From contig CAYXZD010000001.1 of NCBI GenBank assembly GCA_964469565.1, forward strand, positions 620,001 to 684,000: a DNA stretch of 64,000 nt. The letters are read 5' to 3'. The notes below the pieces were generated by a model. It was not told the origin of the DNA. It made no database searches and saw only the letters and a list, made by a program, of their open reading frames with translations. This document shows positions 50,385 to 58,825 of this stretch, piece after piece. Position numbers and translations under genes: made by a program. Each line of letters begins with the position of its first letter. The stretch's first letter is position 1. This stretch comes from GCA-2720975 sp964469565. GTDB taxonomy: Bacteria; Planctomycetota; UBA1135; GCA-002686595.

Positions 50385-52256
50385 CTAGCCTTGTGGGGCG
50401 TAGGCCTCAACGGAACTCAAGAGCCTCTCAGAACTGACGGGTTTGGCAAGGTAGCCATCCATGCCAGCCTCGTGGCAGGTCGTCGCCCCGCCCTCAAATG
50501 CCCCGGCAGTCAGGGCCAAGATGGGCACGCGCTGACTCCCCCGCTCATTCTCCAAGTGGCGGATTTGGCGCGTAGCCTCAAACCCGTCCATATTCGGCAT
50601 TTGGACGTCCATCAGAATGACATCGAAGTGGTTGTCCCTCACCTGTTCGAGGGCCTGCACCCCATCACAGGCTAGGGCACTGGTGTGTCCCCCTTGGGCG
50701 ACAACGGCACTCGCGAGCTTGCGATTCACAGAATTATCGTCCACCACCAACACGTGCAGCGCTTGCGGTCCGGACGCATCGGCTTCCCCCTTGCGGGGGG
50801 GGGCCGTGGGCAAGGGCAGATTGAGGGTCATGGCCGTCCCGCCCTGAGCCCGCGCACTCCCGCACAATTCTCCCCCCATCAACTGCGCGAGCCGAGAGGC
50901 AATGGACAAGCCAAGGCCAGCACCACCATGGGACCGGGTCGTCGATCCATCGGCCTGAACGAATGCCTCAAACCATGGGGCACACCCCTGTGCGCCGGGT
51001 CCAGGCCCAGTGTCCAAAACCTGCAATCGCAGGCCTTCCCTACCTTCGTCAGGTCCAAGCCGACAGACAATCTCACCTTGATCGGTGAATTTGACCGCGT
51101 TGTCCAGGAGTTCCCCCATCACTTGTTCGACCCGAAGTCCGTCCCCCTTTCGCACAGGATTCCAATGGGTCGCCACTTCTATGCGTAGAGAAAGGCCCTT
51201 CTCACGCGCTGCCGGCTCGATGGCGGCCACTTGCTCGCGCAAGAGAGTCTCAGCATGGAACGGGCTCTGCTCTAACTGCACAGCTCCATTCTCAATGGCC
51301 GACCAATCCAAAACTCCTCGCACGAGTCGCAGCATTTCCAACCCCGAGCGCTGCACACATTCAAGATGATCCTGTGAATCCTCGCCGGTAGAATCACCCA
51401 ATAGGATGTCTGTCAGGCCGAGAATGCCATTCAACGGTGTACAGAGTTCGTGACTCATATTGGCTAGGAACTCAGCCCGGGCCCGCTCGGCAGCCTGTGC
51501 ACGGACAAGGGCCTCTTGCAGCTCAACAAGTGCAGTGTCCTTAGCTTCCACCGCCAGCTCTAGCTCGTCATTTCGCTCCTCCAGCCCCCGATGGGCAGCC
51601 CGCACGCTTAGACGCATGTGTTCAAGAGTCCCTGCAAGCCTGCCGAGTTCGGCTGCACCGACTTGGGGTACCGGCCGCTCAAACTCGCCCAAGGACAATT
51701 CTCGGGTGCGGGCATCCAAGACTTCAAGCGGCCGACCCAATTGACGCCGCAAAACCGAAGCCAAGATGCCGACCAGTAAGCCAAAGCTTGCCAGGCTTAG
51801 GATCAGGGTTTGCCAGGCCTGACCTGCGAGGGCTGCGGTAGTGTGTTCCTTTGAGAGTTTGAGCTCTAATGACCCCAGTTGTTCAGGGCCTCGGCCTGCT
51901 AGGTGCATTTCGATGGGTGCACGATGCACACTGACCTCCGCACCGCTGCTACCAGGACGTCGGGCCTCCGCGATGACTTCACCGGCACGGTAAATGCAAA
52001 CCTCAACTACGGCACCCGCTTGCCCAACGAGATCCTCAACGAACGTATCGATCGCCGGGTAATCGCGGCCCAAGAGCGGCTCCAAACAAGAAACTGCACC
52101 CGACCTCGCGAGGTGTTCGCCCAGCAGAAACTGCTCCTGCTCCAACAACTGGCGATCTTCTTGGTAGGTCAGGTAACCCCGGACGCCAGAGACGCCGGCC
52201 ACGATGACCAGCGTCGCTGCGATCAGTCTCCAAGCTAGTGTGGGGTTGAAGCGCAA
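50385..52256 (-). CDS. Hybrid sensor histidine kinase with HAMP and receiver domains
   Basis: The 623-aa product has two transmembrane helices (about 9-28 and 150-170) flanking a small extracytoplasmic sensor domain, then HAMP (about 170-222), a coiled coil (about 224-262), a HisKA domain with SHELCTPLNG (His269), HATPase (LLDNAVKF, DTGPGPG, GGAGLGLSIASRL) and a C-terminal receiver with Asp550 (LMDVQMPNMDG) and Lys605. The usual SHExRTPLN H-box has Cys in place of Arg. It starts 5 bp after the PhnD-like binding protein gene, so the pair probably forms one sensing system, the binding protein presenting ligand to the kinase. No output regulator is adjacent. Confidence 0.92.
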   Translation of the reverse strand: MRFNPTLAWRLIAATLVIVAGVSGVRGYLTYQEDRQLLEQEQFLLGEHLARSGAVSCLEPLLGRDYPAIDTFVEDLVGQAGAVVEVCIYRAGEVIAEARRPGSSGAEVSVHRAPIEMHLAGRGPEQLGSLELKLSKEHTTAALAGQAWQTLILSLASFGLLVGILASVLRRQLGRPLEVLDARTRELSLGEFERPVPQVGAAELGRLAGTLEHMRLSVRAAHRGLEERNDELELAVEAKDTALVELQEALVRAQAAERARAEFLANMSHELCTPLNGILGLTDILLGDSTGEDSQDHLECVQRSGLEMLRLVRGVLDWSAIENGAVQLEQSPFHAETLLREQVAAIEPAAREKGLSLRIEVATHWNPVRKGDGLRVEQVMGELLDNAVKFTDQGEIVCRLGPDEGREGLRLQVLDTGPGPGAQGCAPWFEAFVQADGSTTRSHGGAGLGLSIASRLAQLMGGELCGSARAQGGTAMTLNLPLPTAPPRKGEADASGPQALHVLVVDDNSVNRKLASAVVAQGGHTSALACDGVQALEQVRDNHFDVILMDVQMPNMDGFEATRQIRHLENERGSQRVPILALTAGAFEGGATTCHEAGMDGYLAKPVSSERLLSSVEAYAPQG

Positions 52257-52261
52257 GTTTT

Positions 52262-53218
52262 CTACTTTCCGCTAGACACCTCTTGGGGAGGTGCACTGGC
52301 GCGCGAAGCCCCGGAAACAGGGAGAGCGGGCTTGAACATCTCTGCCACCTGCATGCCCTTGCGCACAAAGTCGTAATCACGGTCCTGACTGGACACAAAG
52401 CGATCTACGCCAAAGGCAGACAGTGCTTCGGCATTCCGCAATTCACAAAGAGTGTCACTCAGTGCCGACCGGACGTCCTGGCTCAGTCCCTTGCGGGCGA
52501 TCCAGGGCTTTGTAACGTTTTGGAAGCTCTTCACGACCACTAGCTGGCCGTCATGATTCATCTTCCCAAAGGTGCTCTCCTTTACAGAACCGGCAACGAA
52601 ATCACCCAATTGCACAGCACGCACCACCGTGTCATGGCGACCGAGGTATTCGTATCGCGACAGATCCTCGGCAAAGACATTGGCTCCGACGAGCTGCTCC
52701 TGCGCGAGATAGCGACCGATCGTTGAGTTTGCATCACCAAATGCGAAGCTCTTCCCATGCAGATCAGAGAGGCTCTGAATGCCGCTGTCCTTGCGGGCAA
52801 TGATGAGCCCCTGAAAGCGCGTCTTGCCCTTCTTTTGCTCCATGGCTAGTAAACTCAATCCAGCATTGCGCTTCTTAGCAAGGACGTAGGATGCAGGCCC
52901 AAAGCGGACGAAATCGACTTGGCCGTTGACGAGTGCATTGATCCCCTCCTCGTAACTCCTGAAGATTCGCAACTCCACGTCGACTTCACGTTCAAGGCGA
53001 ACACCTAGATCTTCTTGTACGGCCTCCAGCATCGGGATGAACTTTCGATACATCACCGTGGCCTTGTCGCTTTGGTACAGCCCAAAGCTCAACTGCAGGG
53101 GTCCCTTAGAATCTTCGGTCGGAATCGGGTCTGGGCTGGGAGTGCCCCCGTCCAATGCAGGCACCTGCGGGGCGCAGACGAAGCTCAGGCAGAGGGTGGA
53201 TAAGCAAGAAAACAGCAT
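52262..53218 (-). CDS. PhnD-like phosphate/phosphonate-type binding protein
   Basis: The 318-aa product has a signal peptide (first 20 residues) and a type-II periplasmic-binding fold of the PhnD family: LSFGLYQSDKATVMYRKFIP, DFVRFGPASYVLAKK, SLSDLHGKSFAFGDANSTIGRYL. No ABC permease or ATPase accompanies it. Instead it is 5 bp upstream of a hybrid sensor kinase, so it is probably a sensor component rather than a transporter part. Phosphonate, phosphite or another small anion may be the ligand. A TACAAG lies 8 bp before the start. Confidence 0.9.
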   Translation of the reverse strand: MLFSCLSTLCLSFVCAPQVPALDGGTPSPDPIPTEDSKGPLQLSFGLYQSDKATVMYRKFIPMLEAVQEDLGVRLEREVDVELRIFRSYEEGINALVNGQVDFVRFGPASYVLAKKRNAGLSLLAMEQKKGKTRFQGLIIARKDSGIQSLSDLHGKSFAFGDANSTIGRYLAQEQLVGANVFAEDLSRYEYLGRHDTVVRAVQLGDFVAGSVKESTFGKMNHDGQLVVVKSFQNVTKPWIARKGLSQDVRSALSDTLCELRNAEALSAFGVDRFVSSQDRDYDFVRKGMQVAEMFKPALPVSGASRASAPPQEVSSGK

Positions 53219-53462
53219 AGAGGGTCCTTGTAAGGGGTGGCCTAGCGGACATGAACACCCCCACTTTTCGAGGCTCCCTCGGGGAGACTTGAGTCATTGC
53301 GCGGGCCAGTCTCCAATCGGGACTCAAGCCACAAGCAAGAGCATTCCAATGCCCTCAGGACCGCCCGAGTATGCGCTGCGGCACCCGTCTCCCTATGAGA
53401 CGATCAACGCAAGTGCCACCACCTGCGCCCAAGGCCTGCCCCGCGCTATGCTTGACTGCCGC

Positions 53463-54488
53463 CTATGAGCCTGTGCTCGTTTCTGACTCGAACCCATCAG
53501 GATGAGCCCGCTTGAAGCGCCACGCATCCTCAATGATCGAGTGCAAGTCCGGCCTCTGTGGGTGCCAATTGAGGGTTCGCGACGCTCGCGTTCCTCCACT
53601 GACCAAGCGAGCTGGGTCACCCTCGCGGGGTTCGACGATACGCACTGGGATAGAGTGACCGGTAACGGATCGCGCCACATTGATGATTTCGAGGACGGAA
53701 AACCCCCGTCCCGAGCCAAGGTTACAGGTCAACGATCGCTTGCCACCCTGCAGAAGGGAAATCGCGCTGAGGTGAGCTTGGGCTAAATCGCAAACATGAA
53801 CGTAGTCACGAATGCAGGTCCCGTCCGGTGTGGGATAGTCGTTCCCAAAGACCAGGATCTCCTCACGCTGCCCTAGGGCCACTTCCAAAACGAGTGGAAT
53901 GATGTGGGTCTCTGGAATGTGCACCTCGCCCAAGGATCCGTCGGGATGTGCACCCGCTGCATTGAAGTAGCGCAAGGAGACGTGGCGCAAATTGTAGGCA
54001 CGCTCGTAGGCTGCGAGCATTTGCTCAACAACCAGTTTTGTCTGGCCATAGGGAGTAATTGGTGCCTCAGGCGCGTCATCGGGGATGGGCACTTGAGCAG
54101 GCTGGCCGAAGGTCGCGCAGGTCGAGGAGAAGACGATGTCTCGCACTCCTGCATGGAGCATCTCGTCCAGCAGGTTCATGGTGTTGACCACGTTACCCTT
54201 GTAGTAGATCGCAGGCTCCTGTACCGACTCGCCCACGTATGTTTTTCCTGCGAAATGCAGCACGGCTCGCGGCCTGTAGCGCTTCAGGGTGTCTGCAATG
54301 GCTGCCCGATCCGCAAGATCCGCCTCGACGAACTCACCCCTTACGGCCTCGCGGTGACCGGCGGAGAGGTTGTCAAAAACAATGGTCTCGATTCCGTGGG
54401 ATAACAAAAGCTGACAAGCATGGCTGCCGATATACCCCGCCCCTCCAGTCACGAGTACGGGCCCTGTGGGGATGCTAAGAGGAGGCAT
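53463..54488 (-). CDS. galE: UDP-glucose 4-epimerase
   Basis: This 341-aa short-chain dehydrogenase-fold epimerase interconverts UDP-glucose and UDP-galactose. The NAD-binding motif is TGGAGYIGSH (14-23). The catalytic pair is YGQTK (Tyr147, Lys151) with the SSTCATFG serine region. RYFNAAGAHPDG and DYPTPDGTCIRDYVHV are GalE hallmarks. TACACT lies 10 bp before the ATG. It stands alone, 21 bp downstream of aroA on the same strand; both could be on one transcript. Confidence 0.95.
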   Translation of the reverse strand: MPPLSIPTGPVLVTGGAGYIGSHACQLLLSHGIETIVFDNLSAGHREAVRGEFVEADLADRAAIADTLKRYRPRAVLHFAGKTYVGESVQEPAIYYKGNVVNTMNLLDEMLHAGVRDIVFSSTCATFGQPAQVPIPDDAPEAPITPYGQTKLVVEQMLAAYERAYNLRHVSLRYFNAAGAHPDGSLGEVHIPETHIIPLVLEVALGQREEILVFGNDYPTPDGTCIRDYVHVCDLAQAHLSAISLLQGGKRSLTCNLGSGRGFSVLEIINVARSVTGHSIPVRIVEPREGDPARLVSGGTRASRTLNWHPQRPDLHSIIEDAWRFKRAHPDGFESETSTGS

Positions 54489-54498
54489 AGTGGGCAGG

Positions 54499-54504
54499 AG
54501 TGTA
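54499..54504 (-). promoter_or_regulatory. Possible -10 element of galE
   Basis: TACACT on the minus strand, ten bases before the galE ATG, predicts a leader of three or four bases. It overlaps the space just upstream of the galE start and lies partly against the aroA stop region. Confidence 0.35.
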
Positions 54505-54509
54505 GCGGT

Positions 54510-55865
54510 TCACCACGACACGCGACCACCAAGTGTCCGCAGCTGATCCCAAAACATCGGCCAGGATTTGCGAACGCAGCCCGCATCCAAAATGCGAACT
54601 CTTGTCAAACCGACGCCCAATAGGGCAAATGCAAATGCCATGCGGTGGTCCCCCCGGGGATTGAGATCAATGGAGCCCGGAAGGGATTGCTGAGATGAAG
54701 ACTGGCAAAAGACCTCCAACCAGTCGCTTCCCGAGCGGACTCCCCGCCCGGTGCGCTCCAACGCACCTGCCAGGACGTCAATGCGATGGCTCTCCTTGCC
54801 CACCAATGCCCCGAGTCCGGAAAAGCGTGCGACCTCGCAATGGGAGTCACAGGCTAGGGCAGCGAGGGGAATCAGGCACGGAGCCAGATCCGGCTCACCC
54901 GACAGATCGAAAGAGCATACCCGGCTGGGAAAGCCGAGGACTCGCCATGCTGACTCTGTGCGGTCGACCCGCGAGCCCAGGGAAACGAGGTACTCGAGAA
55001 CCCGCAGGTCTCCCTGGACCGAATCAGTGCCGAAGCCCCCCACACTGACCTCACCACCACTTGCACACCCCAAGGCCCAGGCCACCGCCGCGGCCGATGC
55101 ATCAGGTTCCACCCTCGCAGGAGCTTGGGGAGCGGCCAATGACCCCGACACATCAAAGCCGTTCGCATCTTGAACGACCCGCACTCCAAAGACCTCTAAC
55201 ACATGCCGACTCATGGCCACATAGGGCGCGCTCGGAATCTTGCCCTGCACTTCGAGCCGGCCACCTCCCGCTCGGGCAGCCAATGCAAATAGCAGGGCAC
55301 TGACTTCTTGGCTAGAGGCCGGATCGCGGAGCGTGAGTTGCGCAGGACACAGGGCCGGTCGTATCCGCAGGGGCCACTTGGCCCCACCGGGAGAATCAAC
55401 TAAGGCACCTGCCCTCTGTAGTGCATTGACCAGGGCGGGGCTGGATCGCCCCAGGAGCGTCCCCCTAGCCTGCAAGAGGATGGACTGATCCCCTTCGAGG
55501 GGCCCTCCAAGGCCGAGAACGCCGAGAGCCATGCGCGCAAGGGTGCCGGATTCCCCGAGGTCAAGCTCTGACTGCCGGGTGTGGCTCATCAGTCGCCCAT
55601 TCCTTCCGTGCACCGAAAGCATCCCCTCGACAGATGGGCCAGCCACGGTTCCCAAGGCTGATAAGAGTGCGAGGGTAGCCGCTACATCCTCACCCACCTC
55701 TAGAGGTTGCAAGCCCTCGACCTGGGTGGTTCCCTTTCCAAGAGCACCTGCCCAAAGAATCCTCTGAGCGAGCGATTTCGACCTCGGGACCTCCATCCTC
55801 CCCCGCAGGGGACCTGCGGGGGACACTGAGACGGCTTCGGGCAAAGGGGTATGGGGAGCATACAT
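54510..55865 (-). CDS. aroA: 3-phosphoshikimate 1-carboxyvinyltransferase (EPSP synthase)
   Basis: This shikimate-pathway enzyme condenses shikimate-3-phosphate with PEP. The two-domain inside-out barrel is complete (451 aa): PRSKSLAQR (substrate site, normally PGSKSxxNR), GESGTLARM (normally GNAGT), SSQEVSALLFAL, PSAPYVAMSRHVLEVFG, EPDASAAAVAW and RGDHRMAFAFALLG. Several positions depart from consensus, notably GESGT, so the protein is divergent, but all blocks are present. I chose the ATG at 55865 (MYAPHTPLPEAV) over a longer frame that would run into the purC promoter. TACAAT lies 11 bp upstream. Confidence 0.9.
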   Translation of the reverse strand: MYAPHTPLPEAVSVSPAGPLRGRMEVPRSKSLAQRILWAGALGKGTTQVEGLQPLEVGEDVAATLALLSALGTVAGPSVEGMLSVHGRNGRLMSHTRQSELDLGESGTLARMALGVLGLGGPLEGDQSILLQARGTLLGRSSPALVNALQRAGALVDSPGGAKWPLRIRPALCPAQLTLRDPASSQEVSALLFALAARAGGGRLEVQGKIPSAPYVAMSRHVLEVFGVRVVQDANGFDVSGSLAAPQAPARVEPDASAAAVAWALGCASGGEVSVGGFGTDSVQGDLRVLEYLVSLGSRVDRTESAWRVLGFPSRVCSFDLSGEPDLAPCLIPLAALACDSHCEVARFSGLGALVGKESHRIDVLAGALERTGRGVRSGSDWLEVFCQSSSQQSLPGSIDLNPRGDHRMAFAFALLGVGLTRVRILDAGCVRKSWPMFWDQLRTLGGRVSW

Positions 55866-55876
55866 GGCAAGCTGCG

Positions 55877-55882
55877 ATTGTA
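55877..55882 (-). promoter_or_regulatory. Possible -10 element of aroA
   Basis: TACAAT on the minus strand, 11 bases before the aroA ATG, predicts a leader of about five bases. It overlaps the -35 hexamer proposed for purC on the other strand. Confidence 0.5.
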
Positions 55883-55906
55883 GTTCCTTTTGCGCCCTGA
55901 CATACT
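55878..55906 (+). promoter_or_regulatory. Possible sigma70-type promoter of purC-purE-mtnA
   Basis: TTGTAG (55878-55883) and CATACT (55901-55906) are separated by exactly 17 bp. Transcription would start near 55913, giving a leader of about 35 bases before the purC ATG. Confidence 0.45.
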
Positions 55907-55947
55907 GCGCCACCGAATTCAACCCTTCTCCCCACCTGGGATGCCCC

Positions 55948-56862
55948 ATGTCCACAGACTCAGTTTATCTCGGGCGCGATGACCGCCCATCAGGAATCGA
56001 GCAAATCGCCACCGGCAAGGTGCGCGACATCTACGCGATCGATAGCGAACGCCTGCTCTTCGTCACCACCGATCGGATCTCCGCCTTTGATGTCGTCATG
56101 GACGAGGGAATCCCCCACAAGGGCCGCGTCCTAACCTCCATCGCACGGCACTGGTTCGCTCAAACCGAGGACATCATCGCCAATCACTACCTCGGAAGTG
56201 ACCTCGGAGACATTGATGGCCTCGACGATGATTGGCGGATGCGCTTCACGGGCCGCTCAATGATTGTGAGACGCTGCAAGCCAGACCCCATTGAATGGGT
56301 TGTGCGCGGTCACATTGCCGGTTCCGGATGGAAGGAATACCAACAGCACGGCACCGTGTGCGGCATTCCCCTTCCAAGTGGCCTTGCACAGTCCCAGGAG
56401 TTGCCCGAGCCCATTCTGACGCCGACTACAAAGTTCGAGGCACACGACCGGCCGCTCTCCCCCACTGAAGCTGCCGAACTCGTTGGCGCCGATCGCTACG
56501 CGGAGGGTGAGGCCACGGTACTTGCACTCTATCGCCGCGGCCGCGAGGAACTTGCAAGACTCGGCATCCGCTTGGCCGACACTAAGTTTGAATTGGGCAC
56601 CTGCGCAGGAAAGACCCTGTTGATTGACGAAGCCCTGACACCGGATTCATCACGCTTTTGGTCCGAGGATCTCTACCGCGTAGGAATCTCACCGCCCAGC
56701 TACGACAAGCAGATCCTGCGCGACTATCTTGAGACGCTTGATTGGAATAAGGAATACCCCGCACCGGCACTCGACCCTGAAGTCCTCTCCCGGGTGGGCG
56801 GGGGCTACTTAGAGATTTGCGAACGCATCACCGGCAGCAGCCCCGTGGAGGTGGCCCAATGA
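55948..56862 (+). CDS. purC: Phosphoribosylaminoimidazole-succinocarboxamide synthase
   Basis: SAICAR synthetase joins CAIR and aspartate with ATP in purine synthesis. Blocks seen: GKVRDIYAIDSERLLFVTTD, SAFDVVMDEGIPHKG, EWVVRGHIAGSGWKEYQ, DTKFELGTCAGK and EALTPDSSRFW. The 304-aa length is that of the longer bacterial/yeast-type enzyme. I chose the ATG at 55948 because a longer frame would cross the purC promoter. purE overlaps the stop by 4 bp, so two successive purine genes are coupled. Confidence 0.96.
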   Translation: MSTDSVYLGRDDRPSGIEQIATGKVRDIYAIDSERLLFVTTDRISAFDVVMDEGIPHKGRVLTSIARHWFAQTEDIIANHYLGSDLGDIDGLDDDWRMRFTGRSMIVRRCKPDPIEWVVRGHIAGSGWKEYQQHGTVCGIPLPSGLAQSQELPEPILTPTTKFEAHDRPLSPTEAAELVGADRYAEGEATVLALYRRGREELARLGIRLADTKFELGTCAGKTLLIDEALTPDSSRFWSEDLYRVGISPPSYDKQILRDYLETLDWNKEYPAPALDPEVLSRVGGGYLEICERITGSSPVEVAQ

Positions 56863-57365
56863 AGGTCGCCCTCCTCATGGGATCGGACTCCGATCTAGGT
56901 CGCCTAGAGCCCTGCCTCGCCGTCCTCAAGACGCTTCAGATTCCGTGCATCGCGCGGGTCCTATCGGCACACCGTACGCCCGACGCCCTCGCCCAATTCG
57001 TGTGCAGCGATGCGCCTGCGGAAGATGTGCGCGTCTTTATCTGCGCCGCTGGTGGCGCAGCCCACCTTGCGGGCGTGGTGGCGGCCCACACCAATCTGCC
57101 CGTACTCGGGATTCCGATGGACAATCCACCCCTCGGCGGATTGGATGCGCTTCTGGCCACGGTTCAAATGCCTGGGGGAGTCCCCGTGGCGACACTGGGG
57201 GCGGGCGCCGGGGGCCCGGTCAATGCCGCCTTGCACGCCGCACGCATCCTGGCCCTGAGTGATTCAGGAGTTGCCGAGCGCGTGGAGGCCTACCGGCAGG
57301 AGCAGGCTGTGAAGGTCTCCAGTAAGGATGCGAAACTGCAAGCCAGACTCGCGGAGAACGCCTGA
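56859..57365 (+). CDS. purE: N5-carboxyaminoimidazole ribonucleotide mutase
   Basis: The 168-aa class I PurE converts N5-CAIR to CAIR, the substrate of PurC. Motifs: GSDSDLGRL (8-16), SAHRTPDAL (36-44; catalytic His38), AAGGAAHLAGVVAAHT, GLDALLATVQMPGGVPVATL and NAALHAARIL. ATGA overlap with purC shows coupling; mtnA starts 2 bp after the stop. No purK is seen in the window, so N5-CAIR would have to be made by a PurK encoded elsewhere. Confidence 0.95.
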   Translation: MKVALLMGSDSDLGRLEPCLAVLKTLQIPCIARVLSAHRTPDALAQFVCSDAPAEDVRVFICAAGGAAHLAGVVAAHTNLPVLGIPMDNPPLGGLDALLATVQMPGGVPVATLGAGAGGPVNAALHAARILALSDSGVAERVEAYRQEQAVKVSSKDAKLQARLAENA

Positions 57366-57367
57366 GA

Positions 57368-58456
57368 ATGACCCAATCCGGACCTGTCCAGACCCTCCAT
57401 TGGGTCGGCACCTGCCCTGGACATGTTTCCATGGTGGAGCAAACCCTACTCCCCGAGCAGCACGTCCAGCTTGAGGTACGCACGGTGCCCCAAATGGTCG
57501 ACGCCATCTACCGGCTCGCCGTTCGTGGTGCTCCAGCGATCGGAGTCGCTGCCGCCTTTGGTGTTCTCCTTGGCGTGCAAGGGGAACCGATGAAGCTCGA
57601 AATGGGTCCATTCCTAGATCATTTCAGCCGGGTTCGAGAGCAGTTGGCCGGAGCCCGGCCCACAGCGGTCAACCTGTTCTGGGCTCTGGATCGCATGGCG
57701 GCCCGCTTGGAATCCGACCGACAAGCCGGTAGTGATGTTGAAGCCCTCGTGGCAGGACAGTTCGAGGAAGCTCGCGCCATTTACGAAGAGGATCGTGCAA
57801 CCTGCAGGCGCATGGGCGAGATCGGAGCGGAGCTCATTGCCGACGGCGACTCATTACTCACTCACTGCAATGCCGGCGCACTGGCCACAGCTGGCATGGG
57901 CACGGCTCTTGCTCCTATGTATGTGGCAGCCGAGCAAGGCAAGGCCATTCACGTGTTTGCCGACGAGACACGCCCGCTACTCCAGGGTGCGCGCATTACG
58001 GCTTGGGAACTCATGCAAGGGGGCATCGACGTTACCCTGATCACCGATAGTATGGCGGCACGTGTTATGCAAGAGGGCCGTGTGAACGCGGTCTTCGTCG
58101 GTTCCGACCGGATCGCTGGGAACGGAGATGTGTGCAACAAGATTGGTACCTATGGCGTGGCCCTCAGCGCACACGCCCACAACATTCCCTTCTACGTGGT
58201 GGCGCCCCTTTCGACCATCGACCGCGAATTGAGCGACGGTAGCCAGATACCGATTGAAGAGCGGCCTAGCGAGGAGATTAGCGAAGGCTTCGGGCGGCGC
58301 ACGGCGCCCCCTGAGGTCAAGGTCTACAACCCGGCGTTTGATGTCACGCCTGCGACACTCGTTACAGGAATCGTGACCGAGATGGGTCTCCTGCAAGCAC
58401 CGCTTGGCCCGGCGATCGTGTCCGCCTTTGGCCGGCAGGCCGAAGACCCAGCCTAG
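57368..58456 (+). CDS. mtnA: Methylthioribose-1-phosphate isomerase
   Basis: The 362-aa product is an eIF2B-alpha-like isomerase of the methionine salvage pathway, converting MTR-1-P to MTRu-1-P. Signature blocks: VRGAPAIGVAAAFG, catalytic Cys167 in THCNAGALATAG, DETRPLLQGARITAWEL, and catalytic Asp247 in GSDRIAGNGDVCNKIGTY. NPAFDVTP near the C-terminus is also typical. It is 2 bp behind purE, linking purine synthesis with salvage from S-adenosylmethionine metabolism. A related ribose-1,5-bisphosphate isomerase is less likely because the mtnA blocks are complete. Confidence 0.94.
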   Translation: MTQSGPVQTLHWVGTCPGHVSMVEQTLLPEQHVQLEVRTVPQMVDAIYRLAVRGAPAIGVAAAFGVLLGVQGEPMKLEMGPFLDHFSRVREQLAGARPTAVNLFWALDRMAARLESDRQAGSDVEALVAGQFEEARAIYEEDRATCRRMGEIGAELIADGDSLLTHCNAGALATAGMGTALAPMYVAAEQGKAIHVFADETRPLLQGARITAWELMQGGIDVTLITDSMAARVMQEGRVNAVFVGSDRIAGNGDVCNKIGTYGVALSAHAHNIPFYVVAPLSTIDRELSDGSQIPIEERPSEEISEGFGRRTAPPEVKVYNPAFDVTPATLVTGIVTEMGLLQAPLGPAIVSAFGRQAEDPA

Positions 58457-58825
58457 GGGGACTCATCGTCTGAGTATGGGTCAACGGGGGCTTGGGGCGC
58501 CCCGACCCCGTAGAGTCTTACCGCCCGGGTCTCAGGTTCCCGGGGCCCGCGCATTCCCCGTGCCTTGGGCAGGCAGGTCTCCATTCACAACAGGGCGCTG
58601 CATTCCCTTTGCGAGCACTGCCCTAGCAGGCTCAAAAAGGGCCTCAAGGGGTCAATGGCCAATCAGACCATGGGTTCTCGCGCCGGTGTGGTATCGTTGA
58701 CCACCGTTCCGATGATCCTCCATAGGAGAAACTCCCGTGAATTCAGCCAGTTAGCCCCCCCTAGGTGCGTTGGCTGGAAGTGGGATCATACGTTATTCGC
58801 CGATATCCAAGTCTCCCCAGTACCC
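58457..58825 (+). other. 369-bp intergenic region between mtnA and metallopeptidase
   Basis: This gene-free stretch holds a GC-rich hairpin after mtnA (58485-58510: CGGGG and CCCCG arms around the palindrome GGGGCGCCCC), with only a weak T-run, so a possible terminator. Further on, AGGAG (58724-58728) precedes a five-codon GTG-start frame (58737-58754). A weak promoter TTGGCT/17 bp/TTATTC lies at 58770-58798, about 20 bp before the metallopeptidase ATG. I see nothing else in it. Confidence 0.4.

Noticed and set aside
53386..53402. CGTCTC/GAGACG hairpin downstream of galE as terminator
   Set aside because: A 6-bp stem with no T-run; kept neither as terminator nor as operator without further support.
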